Assembly (NCBI GenBank): GCA_023457715.1 | Contig: JAEWKR010000113.1 | Span: forward strand, 1-30,993 | Length of the DNA: 30,993 nucleotides | Direction of reading: 5' to 3' | DNA from: Verrucomicrobiota bacterium | GTDB lineage: Bacteria; Verrucomicrobiota; Verrucomicrobiia; Opitutales; Opitutaceae | Shown: piece by piece, positions 1 to 7,910 of the stretch | Position numbering within the stretch: position 1 is the stretch's first letter | How the letters are laid out: each line of letters begins with the position of its first letter | Program-made: the position numbers and the translations under genes | Notes under the pieces: model-generated | What the model saw: only the letters and a program-made list of their open reading frames with translations | Told to the model about the DNA's origin: nothing | Database searches by the model: none

Positions 1-319
1 GGTAGGCGGTAGGCGGTAGGCTGCGGAGAGCGACGAGGAATGCGGGGTGCGATGATGCCGGGCGTCGCGTTTTCGCGCCAAAAAACAAGCCTAAAGCCTA
101 AACCGGAACGATTCAGTTAACCACGAATGGACACGAATCGACACGAATGAAGACCTGGGAAAATCATCACTTCCGCGCAGGCACAAAACAGTGAGCGGGA
201 CCACTCACGGGCTGCATTCGAGTTTACTCTCCTATTCGTGTTCATTCGTGTCCATTCGTGGTTAATCCGTCTGCATAATTCCGGCTAAAGCCTAAAGCCT
301 ACAGCCTACCGCCTACCGC
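1..319. repeat. Nested repeat mosaic around 182-bp element copy 1
   Basis: This 319-bp stretch has no gene. It opens with three tandem GGTAGGC-type words (1-22), and the reverse complement of the same word series closes it at about 298-318 beside the FKBP stop codon, forming an outer inverted repeat. Inside lie GCCTAAA words (89-102 and 285-298) and, at the centre, the 182-bp element described separately. The arrangement is therefore a repeat within a repeat. It could act as the 3' end or terminator of the FKBP operon, which reads towards it; that is inference. Confidence 0.8.
103..284 (+). repeat. 182-bp dispersed element, copy 1
   Basis: The element is bounded by CCGG at both ends. It has two 32-bp inverted arms at 117-148 and 234-265, each starting or ending in TTAA and built from three tandem ACACGAAT-like words; the arms match at 30 of 32 positions. 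The centre (149-233) is not repetitive and holds a GTGAG/CTCAC palindrome. Copies at 7627-7808 (inverted) and 8673-8854 (direct) have exactly the same length and about 95% and 94% identity by hand count. I see no open reading frame and no clear target-site duplication, so it resembles a MITE or a large REP-type element. Confidence 0.9.
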
Positions 320-832
320 TCACCGCTCCCCGACCTCGATCACCTCGACCTCGAAGATCAGCCCGGAACTGGGCGGGATGCCCATGACCTTGCGATTGCC
401 GTAGCCAAGCGAGGGCGGGATATAGAACACCGCCCTGCCCCCGGTGCCCAGCATCTGCAGGCCGGTGGACAGCCCGGGAATGGTGGTTCCGATCAGGAAC
501 TCGGACGGGGTCTCAGCCCGGTCGAACACCGTCCCATCCTTCAGCCGGCCGACGTACTTCAGTCGCACGGGAGTCCCGACGCCCGGCCGCGGAGGCGTGC
601 CGGCATCCTGGATACGCACGCCGAGCCCGCTCTCCCGCCACTGGATCGCCGGATCGAGCGCCTCGGCGCCAAAACGGTCGCTCCGCTCGTTCCGTTCGCG
701 CTCCTCGTCGGCAGGCACCGTCAGCGCCTCGGCCGCGGGCGGGGCGGAGGGCTTGGGCTCCTGCCGCGCGTACCACGTGTAGGCCGCGGCGAACAGTGCG
801 ATCAGGATCAGGGCAAGTCCGACGATCTTCAT
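320..832 (-). CDS. Membrane-anchored FKBP-type peptidyl-prolyl cis-trans isomerase
   Basis: The 170-residue protein has one N-terminal membrane segment (residues about 4-20), a charged spacer, and an FKBP domain at about 82-168. Family hallmarks are visible: YVGRLKDGTVFD (residues 93-104), PPSLGYGNR (139-147) and the closing GIPPSSGLIFEVEV (151-164). FKBPs isomerise X-Pro bonds; the anchor places the domain outside the cytoplasmic membrane, so it probably helps fold exported proteins. The start is the ATG at 832, which overlaps the TGA of the upstream lipoprotein gene (ATGA), indicating translational coupling. An open frame continues upstream to 1177 but runs antiparallel through the lipoprotein's coding frame and lacks family similarity, so it was not used. 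Confidence 0.93.
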   Translation of the reverse strand: MKIVGLALILIALFAAAYTWYARQEPKPSAPPAAEALTVPADEERERNERSDRFGAEALDPAIQWRESGLGVRIQDAGTPPRPGVGTPVRLKYVGRLKDGTVFDRAETPSEFLIGTTIPGLSTGLQMLGTGGRAVFYIPPSLGYGNRKVMGIPPSSGLIFEVEVIEVGER

Positions 833-1218
833 TGGATGGTGACCACGATTTCCGCGGCCTGGGAGGGCACGGCCACCGCGCCAGGCGGCAGGGCGAGAAA
901 GCGCACCGGTCGGCGGCCCGGGCGGATGGCGATAAAGGAGGCTTCGGCACTGCCGTCGGGCGCCACGGTCAGGGGTCCGCGCGGCTGCAGAAAACGGTAA
1001 TCGTGGGCCACGATCGTCCAGGCGTGCCCCGCGGTTTGGACGGGCGGGAGCTGGATGCGGACAAGGTTGCGCAGCTTCGCGGCCACCGGCTGCCGTGGCG
1101 CCCCCGTGGCCACAACGACGACCTCGCCCTGCGGCGTCAGGGGAGCCTTGTGTGCGCAGCCCGCCAGGGCGGCGCACGTCGCAAGGACGCCGAAGAGGAT
1201 GACGGCCGGACGGAACAC
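829..1218 (-). CDS. Small lipoprotein, possibly chagasin-like (I42) fold
   Basis: The 129-residue protein begins with a lipoprotein signal peptide ending in the lipobox LAGC, with the acylated cysteine at residue 21. The mature part is all-beta in appearance: VRIQLPPVQTAGHAW, a middle strand with EASFIAI, then GRRPVRFLALPPG. This order (a TAGHAW loop, then a RPV-type strand) recalls the NPTTGYxW and RPW loops of chagasin-type cysteine protease inhibitors (MEROPS I42), but the match is loose and is inference only. It lies 42 bp after the kinase-like gene and overlaps the FKBP gene by 4 bp, so the three probably form one transcript with an envelope-related role. Confidence 0.8.
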   Translation of the reverse strand: MFRPAVILFGVLATCAALAGCAHKAPLTPQGEVVVVATGAPRQPVAAKLRNLVRIQLPPVQTAGHAWTIVAHDYRFLQPRGPLTVAPDGSAEASFIAIRPGRRPVRFLALPPGAVAVPSQAAEIVVTIQ

Positions 1219-1260
1219 GACGCGACCCTAACGATCCCGCTCACCGAAACAAGGCCGGGA

Positions 1261-2343
1261 TCACTCCGGTACGAGTTCGGGCACCACCGGGCGGCCGATG
1301 TGGCGGCGGATCGATTCGAGGTTTTCCCGGATCAACGCCCCCATCGACTCGCAACGGAGATACTCGGTGCGACCGTAGTGCTGACCGAGCGCCTCGCGCA
1401 GGGTGTGGACCTTCTCGATCGGCGCGATCGGGTCGCGCGCCATGTCATGCAGCAGCAGACCAAGCCGTTCGGAGGCCAGCGACGCTCGCTGCAGCATCAG
1501 GGTCTGCTCCTCGCGCTGGTACTGCCGCGCCGTCTCCAGGCGCAGATGCTTGAGGCAGAACTCCACCAGCGGGGTGTTTTCCTTGAAGAACTGCGGCAGA
1601 TAGAAGTTTTTGCGGCCGTTGTAGCTCTGCTGGTCGAAGTCCATGGCCCGAATGCGCAGCTGGGACTGCTCGAAATCGGGCGTCACCACGAAGACGAAAT
1701 TGTACGCGCGCATGTCGCCCAGCAGGCGGACGAAGCTGCGTTCGTTGAATTTCACCAGCTCCTTCGCCACGCGGATGGGTTTGGGGTCCGGCCGCCCGAG
1801 CCAGTCCTTGATGAACGTGTCGCCCGGAATTCCCGCGATATGCTCTTCCACCAGCGTCGGGCCGTGGGTCAGAAACTGCAGGCGGTTGGGCGAGAGAAGA
1901 TGCTCCAGTTCCAGGCCATACACGCGCGAGGCATCCGCCTTCTTGATGTAGAAATAGTCCTGGTTGTCGTTGTAGGCGTTGACGATCCTCACCCGGAACG
2001 GGGTCGAGTTGCCGAAGGTACAGAAGTCGACGCGGTCAACGTAGAGATGGCTGACGACCGACAGGTCGCCGTCGACCTTGAGCCAGGCGTACACCTCCTT
2101 CAATGCCTCGTTCAGCGCCGGCATGTCGTCCGCCCGGTAGATCACGGTGTCCCAGAGCGTGGCGCGGCCGTTGTCATCGGTCAGGGGGATGACCTCCTGG
2201 AAACCGAGCAGCCGCTCATACGTGACCGGCAGATCACGCTCGCGCTTGTACCGGCGCAGGTAGCCGCGCAGTTCCGGACCGATGGGGAAGGTCGGCTTGC
2301 GCGGTGTGCCTGTCGGCTCGAAAAACTCGGGTTCCTCCGGCAT
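1261..2343 (-). CDS. Conserved protein with protein-kinase-like fold motifs
   Basis: The 360-residue protein is not one I can name. It shows the order of motifs of the protein-kinase-like superfamily: a lysine pair in YFYIKKAD (K134/K135), a following helix with EL-E-H (E145, E147), a hinge-like segment THGPTLVEEHIAG (159-171), GDMRAYNF (D210 and N215, the D-to-N spacing of five found in kinase catalytic loops), and MDFDQ with D235 in the position of the metal-binding Asp. No Gly-rich loop is evident. HipA- and aminoglycoside-phosphotransferase-type proteins have similar GD-x4-N and IDFD patterns. The ATG at 2343 has a GGTGG five bases upstream; in-frame alternatives are ATG 2355 and TTG 2379. 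It heads the lipoprotein-FKBP transcript and is divergent from the CAP gene. Confidence 0.8.
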   Translation of the reverse strand: MPEEPEFFEPTGTPRKPTFPIGPELRGYLRRYKRERDLPVTYERLLGFQEVIPLTDDNGRATLWDTVIYRADDMPALNEALKEVYAWLKVDGDLSVVSHLYVDRVDFCTFGNSTPFRVRIVNAYNDNQDYFYIKKADASRVYGLELEHLLSPNRLQFLTHGPTLVEEHIAGIPGDTFIKDWLGRPDPKPIRVAKELVKFNERSFVRLLGDMRAYNFVFVVTPDFEQSQLRIRAMDFDQQSYNGRKNFYLPQFFKENTPLVEFCLKHLRLETARQYQREEQTLMLQRASLASERLGLLLHDMARDPIAPIEKVHTLREALGQHYGRTEYLRCESMGALIRENLESIRRHIGRPVVPELVPE

Positions 2344-2450
2344 CCCGGCCACCATGCGTGCCCGGCGGATGCGACGCAACTCCCGCCCGCGACCGTCAGG
2401 AGCGCAATGGGCCGGCTTGCCGCGGCGCCCCGCGCGGACATTGCTGCTCC

Positions 2451-3023
2451 ATGGCCCGATGGCTCAGTTTCCTGCGGTTTCCGACGGTCGCCGCCGCCGC
2501 CCTCCTGGGCGCGGTCGCCGGCTGCAGCCATCCGCCCCCTGAGCCGGAGCTCCCGGGGGCGGTCCCGGTGGACGTCGCCTCGGCCGACGCGTTCGCCCAC
2601 GCGCTGCTTCGGGCAACGAACCGGGTCCGGGTCGAGCACGGCGTTCCGCCGCTCCGGCCGTGGCCGCGGCTCAACCTCGCGGCCGACGAGCATGCCGCCT
2701 TCATGGCCCTGCGTCTCCAGATCGGTCATACGTCGGATCTACCGGGGCAGCGGACCCCGGGCGAGCGCGTGCGCCGGATGGGCCTCGAGGTGGTCGCGGC
2801 GGCCGAGAACGTGGCGTACTTCAGCGTGGAGGAAGGCGACACGGCCGAATCGATCGCGGCGCGTTTCGTCGACGGGTGGCTCCATTCGCCGGGGCACCGG
2901 GCCAACCTGCTGAACCCGTCGGTTTCGCGTTTCGGGAGCGCCGTGCGCCTGGCGAAGGGGGTCGGCCGGTCCCGCTACGCCTTTGGCGTGCAGTTGTTCG
3001 CCGAACCCAAGGGCGGCCGCTGA
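2451..3023 (+). CDS. CAP (SCP/YkwD) domain lipoprotein
   Basis: The 190-residue protein has a signal peptide with lipobox-like VAGC (Cys25) and a CAP domain at about 45-186. Visible CAP signatures are NRVRVEHGVPPL (57-68), IGHTS (His93), AENVAYF (Glu119) and WLHSPGHRANLL (143-154; His149), followed by a final FGVQLFAEP strand. The two histidines and the glutamate form the usual CAP cavity. Bacterial CAP lipoproteins are envelope proteins of mostly unknown activity. I chose the ATG at 2451 because it directly precedes the signal peptide; the open frame further upstream (from 2304) is antisense to the neighbouring gene. It ends 10 bp from the convergent receiver-kinase gene. Confidence 0.92.
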   Translation: MARWLSFLRFPTVAAAALLGAVAGCSHPPPEPELPGAVPVDVASADAFAHALLRATNRVRVEHGVPPLRPWPRLNLAADEHAAFMALRLQIGHTSDLPGQRTPGERVRRMGLEVVAAAENVAYFSVEEGDTAESIAARFVDGWLHSPGHRANLLNPSVSRFGSAVRLAKGVGRSRYAFGVQLFAEPKGGR

Positions 3024-3033
3024 CGTCTCCGCC

Positions 3034-4098
3034 TCAGGCGACGGGCAATTCGAACCAGAACACACTGCCGCCGCCCGCAGGGAAATCGGCGCCGACCCGC
3101 CCGCGCTGCATCTCGACCAGATGCTTGACGATCGAAAGCCCGTAGCCGTGAGACTCTTCGCCGGCGGTGGGGCGCGGTGAGAGCGTGCCCTCGGCGAACA
3201 GGCGCCCGCGTTCCGCGGGCGGCACGCCGGGGCCGGAGTCGTGCACCTCAAGGATGATCTGCGTGTCGCGCCGCCGGGTGCGCACCGTGACCCGCCCGCG
3301 CAGGGGGCAGAACTTGAGCGCGTTGTTCACGTAGTTCGCGATGGCCTGATACGTCATCGAGGCATCGCCCCGCGCCGGGGGCAGCTCATCGGCCAGGTCC
3401 ACGCCGAGTTCGATCGACTTCCCTTCGGCCGCGGCGCCCTGAAGTCGGACGACCGCGCCTGCGACAAGGTTCACGTCGACACGTCCGGCCGGTCCGCCGG
3501 GTCCCGGACTGCGGAGTTCGAGAAAGGTGTCGATGATCCGACGCATGGTGGCGGCCGCATCCTCGACATGGTCGAGCTGGCGGGCCACGAGGTCGCGACC
3601 GCCGTTCGCCCGGCGCGCGAGGTTCGCGGCCATCATGATCAGGAAAAGGGGATTGCGGAGGTCATGGCTGGCGATGCGCATGAACCGGTCCTTCACCGCC
3701 AGCTGCTCGGCGAGATCCCGCTGCAACTGTCGGAGGGTGAGATGGGTGCGCACCCGTGCGAGTGCCTCCTCATGCTCGATGGGCTTGGTGATGTAATCCA
3801 CGGCGCCGGCGGCGAACGCCTTCACCTTGTCCGTGGTTTCACTCAAGGCGGTCATGAACAGGACGGGGATGTCACGGGTGCGGGCGTCGGCCTTGAGCCT
3901 CCGGCAGGTTTCAAACCCGTCGATGCCGGGCATCATGACATCCAGGAGCACGAGGTCGGGAACGGTCCGCGCGGTCTGGGCCAGGGCCTCCTCGCCATCT
4001 TCGGCGACCATGAGCCGGTAACCGGCCGCCCCCAGGGTTTCCACGAGGACGCCCAGGTTGGCGGGCGTGTCGTCAACGATCAGGATGGTTTCAGGCAT
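3034..4098 (-). CDS. Receiver domain-histidine kinase hybrid
   Basis: The 354-residue cytoplasmic protein starts with a receiver domain (about 4-120; phospho-acceptor Asp53 in LLDVMMPG, Lys105 in TKP). Then come a histidine kinase dimerisation domain with His145 in ASHDLRNP and a catalytic ATPase domain with the N-box NYVNNALKF, DSGPGVP and a GYGLSIVKHL lid. There is no transmembrane segment or output domain, so it is a signalling intermediate that can both receive and donate phosphate. The ATG at 4098 lies inside the end of the upstream hybrid kinase gene (8-bp overlap), which points to coupled translation and a shared pathway. Thirteen further in-frame codons upstream lie within the neighbour's reading frame and were excluded. 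Confidence 0.93.
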   Translation of the reverse strand: MPETILIVDDTPANLGVLVETLGAAGYRLMVAEDGEEALAQTARTVPDLVLLDVMMPGIDGFETCRRLKADARTRDIPVLFMTALSETTDKVKAFAAGAVDYITKPIEHEEALARVRTHLTLRQLQRDLAEQLAVKDRFMRIASHDLRNPLFLIMMAANLARRANGGRDLVARQLDHVEDAAATMRRIIDTFLELRSPGPGGPAGRVDVNLVAGAVVRLQGAAAEGKSIELGVDLADELPPARGDASMTYQAIANYVNNALKFCPLRGRVTVRTRRRDTQIILEVHDSGPGVPPAERGRLFAEGTLSPRPTAGEESHGYGLSIVKHLVEMQRGRVGADFPAGGGSVFWFELPVA

Positions 4099-6823
4099 CG
4101 GGCGAAGCGGAATCCTTCGGCAGGTAGCGGCCGACAAACTGGCGGATGGCCTTCATCTTGAACCGCGCGGCGAGATCGAGGACGCCCTGGGCGAAAGGCG
4201 CCAGCCGCGGATCCGCATTGAGCAGCGCCTGGGCCCGCTCCCGAATGGCGACCACGTCACCCTTGGTCGCGAGGTCGTGGATCGCCCGGGCCTCCGCCGC
4301 GGCGGGGGCGTGCAGCACAGGGGGAAAAGGCGTTCTCGTTTCATCACCGCCGCCGGCCAGCACCCAGCGCACCTGCAGAACCCGCTCGATGGCAAGCCAC
4401 AGCTCTTCCTCGCGGAAGGGCTTGGCCAGGAAGTCGTCGCAGCCGGCCTCGAAGCACTCGCGGCGGTCGATGTCATAGGCGCTCGCGGACACGGCAATGA
4501 TCCGAACCCGGGCTCCCGCCTCGCCCTGGCGGCGAATGCGACGGGTGATTTCGAGACCGTCCATGCCGCCCGGCAGACGGAGATCCATCAGCACCAGCTC
4601 GAACCGTTGGGTGGCAAAAAGCGCGAGGGCAGCCTCGCCTTCCGCGGCTTCGGCCAGTTCAAAACCGAGGGGACTGAGCATCGCGGAGAGGACCGCGCGA
4701 TTGGGACCATTGTCGTCGACGACCAGGATGCGTTTGCGCTCGCCCTCGTAACCGAGCACCCGGCGTGACGCGGCGACCTGGGCGGGGGCGCCGGCGGCGG
4801 CGCTCAACGGCACATCGAACCAGAACCGGCTCCCCCGGCCAGGCTTGGTCTCGACCTGAAGCCTTCCGCCCATTTTCTCCGCCAGACTGCGGCTGATGGC
4901 GAGGCCGAGCCCGGTGCCGCTGGCGTGCGTGGTGCGGGCCAGCTGGGTAAACGGTTCGAAGAGCCGGTCCAGATCCTCCGCCGCGATGCCTGGTCCCGTA
5001 TCGCTGACGGAAAACCGAATCGTATCGGGTTCGTCGGCGCGGGTGACGGAGAACACGACGCCGCCCTGCGCGGTGAACTTCACGGCATTGCCCACCAGAT
5101 TGTAAACGACCTGCCGCAGCCGCTGTTCATCGCCGCGAACCCAGACCGGCAGCTCCGTCGCCAGCGCGGTTTCGAACAAAAGCGTCTTTTCCCGGGCGCG
5201 CGGCGTGAAGACCCGCTCCACGGCGGCGGCGAATTCGAGCAGATTGAAATCGCTCAGGTGCAGCTCGATCCGCCCGGCCTCGATCTTCGAGAGGTCGAGC
5301 ACATCGTTGATGACCGCCAGCAGGTGGTCGGCGGATTCGTGAATGACGTTGATGCCCTCGCGCTGCTTCTCCGAGAGCGCCGGATCACGCCGCAGGATCT
5401 GGGTGTAGCCGAGGATGCCGTTGAGCGGGGTGCGCAGCTCGTGACTGACGCTGGCGAGGAAGTAGCTCTTGGCCCGGCTCGCGGTGTCGGCGGCGTCCTT
5501 CGCCCGCTGCAGGGCCTGCGCGGCCTCCCGTCGCTGGGTGATATCGGTCGCGACGCCCTCGAAATGACTGATCGCGCCGGCGGGATCGCGGACCACCCGC
5601 ACGGATTCCGAGATCCAGAAGGTCGTGCCGTCGTTCCGAAAGACCTCGGATTCGAAATCCGAGACCGCGTCGTGCACCTTGATGGCGCGGAAAAAATCAT
5701 CCCGCCGGCCTGGCTGCACGTAGATCTGACGGCCGATATCGTTCACCTGGGTGAGGAGCTGCGCCGGCGCCGCATAGCCGAACATCCGCGCGAGCGCCGG
5801 ATTGACCCGCAAAAACTTCCCTTCCGTTGATGACACGTAGAGGCCTTCGAGGGCGTTCTCGAAAATGCTGCGGTAGTTCTGCTCCGCGCGTTCCACGGCG
5901 GCCTCGGCCTGCCGGCGGCGAATGGCCAGGGCGGTCTGCTCCGCGACAAACGTGAGCAGCTGAAGGTCATGTTCGTCATAGGCGCGAACATCATGATAGT
6001 CCTGCAGGGCGATCACCCCGATGGCCCGTTCGCCCAGCAGGAGGGGCGCTCCGAGTCGCAGCGCCGCGGGATGCTCGAGCGGCTGATACGGTCCGCGCTC
6101 GCGGAGCCGCGCCGGGAGTTCGTCGGCCGTTACGAGCAGGGCCCGCCGCGTGGCGAGCAGGTACTCGGTGAAGCCGTTGGCCAGCGGGCGGGCGGGTGCC
6201 GCGGTGATATGTTCGTCGACGAAATAGGGAAACGTCAGGCCGTTCTCGTCCTCGTTGAGCAGCGCGACGTAGAAATTCTTGGCGGGCATCAGGCCGCCGA
6301 TGATCCGGTGGACGTCCCCGAACAAAGCGTCGAGGTTCCCGCCGGTGAGCACGGCCCGCGAAATCTGATATGTCGCCGCCTGGACCTGGTCCCGGCGCCG
6401 GCGATCCGTGATATCGATGGCCACCGTCAGCATGGCCGGCTCGCCATTGAGGTCGAACACGTCGGCGTTCAGCAGCAGGGCGCGGGTTTCACCGCTGCGG
6501 TTGCGAAACTCCGCCTCGAAGTCCCGCACCTCGCCGGCACTGCGCATTCGCCGCACGAACTCTTCGCGCTGGTTGACGTCCGCCCACAAGCCCAGGGAAA
6601 GGGTGCTGCGGCCGATCACCTCCGCCCGGTCAAAGCCGGAGCGGCGCAGGAAGGCGTCGTTCACCTCGATCAGCGCGCCATCCGACAGCCGGGCAATCGA
6701 CATCAGCGCCGGACTGGAGTGAAAGCTTTTCTCGAAGTACGACTGCGCCTCCCGCCGGGGGTGGTTGAGGGAGGAGGCGGGATCGGGTGGGGAAACGGAC
6801 ATCAGCGGCGCGTCCAACGCCAT
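4091..6823 (-). CDS. PAS-GAF-PAS hybrid histidine kinase with C-terminal receiver
   Basis: The 910-residue soluble hybrid kinase has this order: PAS (about 28-145), GAF (150-305), PAS (312-435), dimerisation domain with His461 in ASVSHELRTPLNG, ATPase (565-675; YNLVGNAVKF, DTGPG, GTGLGLAIS), a receiver (697-815; VVDDN, Asp747, Lys801 in AKPF), then a helical tail (about 840-905) of the kind sometimes found after receivers in such kinases. Two PAS folds plus GAF suggest sensing of a small intracellular ligand or redox state; the ligand cannot be read from sequence. I chose ATG 6823; ATG 6802 is also possible and neither has a clear ribosome site. A (CTTTCA)n tract lies about 35-70 bp upstream. 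It overlaps the downstream receiver-kinase gene. Confidence 0.92.
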   Translation of the reverse strand: MALDAPLMSVSPPDPASSLNHPRREAQSYFEKSFHSSPALMSIARLSDGALIEVNDAFLRRSGFDRAEVIGRSTLSLGLWADVNQREEFVRRMRSAGEVRDFEAEFRNRSGETRALLLNADVFDLNGEPAMLTVAIDITDRRRRDQVQAATYQISRAVLTGGNLDALFGDVHRIIGGLMPAKNFYVALLNEDENGLTFPYFVDEHITAAPARPLANGFTEYLLATRRALLVTADELPARLRERGPYQPLEHPAALRLGAPLLLGERAIGVIALQDYHDVRAYDEHDLQLLTFVAEQTALAIRRRQAEAAVERAEQNYRSIFENALEGLYVSSTEGKFLRVNPALARMFGYAAPAQLLTQVNDIGRQIYVQPGRRDDFFRAIKVHDAVSDFESEVFRNDGTTFWISESVRVVRDPAGAISHFEGVATDITQRREAAQALQRAKDAADTASRAKSYFLASVSHELRTPLNGILGYTQILRRDPALSEKQREGINVIHESADHLLAVINDVLDLSKIEAGRIELHLSDFNLLEFAAAVERVFTPRAREKTLLFETALATELPVWVRGDEQRLRQVVYNLVGNAVKFTAQGGVVFSVTRADEPDTIRFSVSDTGPGIAAEDLDRLFEPFTQLARTTHASGTGLGLAISRSLAEKMGGRLQVETKPGRGSRFWFDVPLSAAAGAPAQVAASRRVLGYEGERKRILVVDDNGPNRAVLSAMLSPLGFELAEAAEGEAALALFATQRFELVLMDLRLPGGMDGLEITRRIRRQGEAGARVRIIAVSASAYDIDRRECFEAGCDDFLAKPFREEELWLAIERVLQVRWVLAGGGDETRTPFPPVLHAPAAAEARAIHDLATKGDVVAIRERAQALLNADPRLAPFAQGVLDLAARFKMKAIRQFVGRYLPKDSASPDA

Positions 6824-7165
6824 AAGGCCAGCCCGCCGCCGATCAATGGCTGAATGCAAAAGTGAAAGGGAAAGTGAAAGTGAAAGTGAGGGAGGAGCGA
6901 GCCGGCCGACGCGCGTGGTAGCCAGAGCCGCGCGGCGGGACTCGCCCCTCCGAAGGAAGACGGAAAGAGCAGTGGGAGGAGCGGTGGAGCTCCGATGTGC
7001 CGCAGCGCGTAGCCACGTCGGATCGCGGGACGAACCCGCTCCCACGGTTAAAGCGGGTGGATCAGGACCGGACGAGCGGCAGGGCCAGGGCAAGGCCGAC
7101 GAGCAGGGCCAGCCGCAGCGCACACGAGAACAGGAACGCTTTCATCGAGTGAGGGGCTCGGGCGT
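6824..7165. repeat. Gene-free region with simple tract and two inverted repeats
   Basis: No gene is apparent. Reading left to right: a hexanucleotide GTGAAA tract (6860-6890); an inverted repeat with arms GGAGGAGCGAG (6891-6901) and CTCGCCCCTCC (6941-6951); a second with arms GTGGGAG (6972-6978) and CTCCCAC (7039-7045) enclosing a GCGGGACGAACCCGC palindrome (7025-7039). The rest (7046-7165) shows nothing recognisable; a 5'-extended open frame there does not look coding. Confidence 0.6.
6860..6890. repeat. GTGAAA hexanucleotide tract
   Basis: The tract consists of about five GTGAAA/GGAAAGT units. On the minus strand it is a pyrimidine tract upstream of the hybrid kinase start at 6823. In frame with that gene it would encode alternating Leu-Ser with no stop, so changes in unit number would not alter the frame. 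A longer relative lies upstream of purC at 17941-18018. Confidence 0.75.
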
Positions 7166-7420
7166 TCATGCAGCGAGGCGGTTGGGCTCGGCGCCGAGAG
7201 GCGGAGCCCGGAAGGTGGGACGGGGTTTGGCATCCGCCGGGATCGGGCGGCGGGTCTGCCGGGGGACCCGCAGACCGCGATACCGCTGCGAGTAGTCCGC
7301 GCTGATGATCGCGGCGAGGCCGGCGACCAGGATGAGCATGCCCGCAGCGGCGACGCTGAACGGCAAGGCAATGACCGCGGCGGCGGTGACGAGGAGGACA
7401 AGGTGTGGGAACGGCTTCAT
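7166..7420 (-). CDS. Small membrane protein, function unknown
   Basis: The predicted protein is 84 residues. It has a Met-Lys start and a long hydrophobic stretch (about residues 5-42) that can form two tightly spaced membrane helices (LVLLVTAAAVIALPF and AAAGMLILVAGLAAII), followed by a basic, proline-rich cytoplasmic-type tail (SQRYRGLRVPRQTRR onward). I do not recognise the family. ATG 7420 was chosen over an in-frame start at 7444 because it directly precedes the hydrophobic region. It is divergent from the LuxR-type regulator with about 490 bp between them, part of which is a 182-bp repeat. The hydrophobic pattern and length support a real gene, but no ribosome site is evident. Confidence 0.55.
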   Translation of the reverse strand: MKPFPHLVLLVTAAAVIALPFSVAAAGMLILVAGLAAIISADYSQRYRGLRVPRQTRRPIPADAKPRPTFRAPPLGAEPNRLAA

Positions 7421-7910
7421 GACTGACGAGTGGGATGCGGCCATGATGCCTGATTTCAGCGGGTTGCGGTATGGGCCGGGTGGGATGGGCCAGATGACCC
7501 AGGGAGCGGGTTACGCGGTTTTGAGGGTGGCGTTTGGGGTTTTGGGTTGGGTCGCACCGGTGCCTAAGCCCGGTGGCTCGGGTGGGGGAGCGGCTACGCC
7601 TGCGACGCCCAATTCTGCAGGCTTAACCGGAACTCTGCAGACGGATTAACCACGAATGGACACGAAGGAACACGAATAGGAGAGGAAACTCGAATGCAGC
7701 CCGTCCGTAGTCCCGCTCACTGTTTTGTGCCTGCGCGGAAGTGATGCTTTTCCCAGGTCTTCCTTCGTGTCGATTCGTGTCCATTCGTGGTTAACTGAAT
7801 CGTTCCGGCTAAAGCTCTGCGGCTCCCCATCTCACTTTCACGGTCACTTCTTTTTTTCCCTCTTGGCGGCGTGCGCGGTTGTGGCCAGTTTCTGGCGTTC
7901 CTCCCCGCCT
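7421..7910. other. Intergenic region holding repeat copy 2
   Basis: This 490-bp divergent spacer between the small membrane protein and the response regulator holds the inverted 182-bp element at 7627-7808. The 7421-7626 part is G-rich on the plus strand (words such as GGGCCGGGTGGGATGGGCC) and shows no clear gene or promoter. The 7809-7910 part leads to the GTG start of the regulator and should contain its promoter, but I cannot pick convincing -35/-10 boxes. Confidence 0.6.
7627..7808 (-). repeat. 182-bp dispersed element, copy 2 (inverted)
   Basis: This is the reverse complement of copy 1, with the same 182-bp length and CCGG ends, differing at about nine positions by hand count. Its inverted arms are at 7646-7677 and 7763-7794. 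Its right part lies under an upstream in-frame extension of the LuxR-type regulator reading frame, which argues that this extension is not translated. Confidence 0.9.

Noticed and set aside
103..284. Insertion sequence or structured RNA gene
   Set aside because: The 182-bp element has no transposase frame and no target duplication; it has no match I recognise to tRNA, 6S, SRP or other standard RNA. It is kept as an unclassified repeat.
796..2913. A 705-codon open frame on the plus strand across the lipoprotein and kinase-like genes
   Set aside because: It is antisense to well-supported minus-strand genes, has biased Arg/Gly/Pro composition and no domain pattern; high GC keeps such frames open.
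7062..7170. Possible tiny membrane peptide downstream of the small membrane protein
   Set aside because: On recounting bases the hydrophobic reading is broken by a frame error; the true frame gives no hydrophobic helix.
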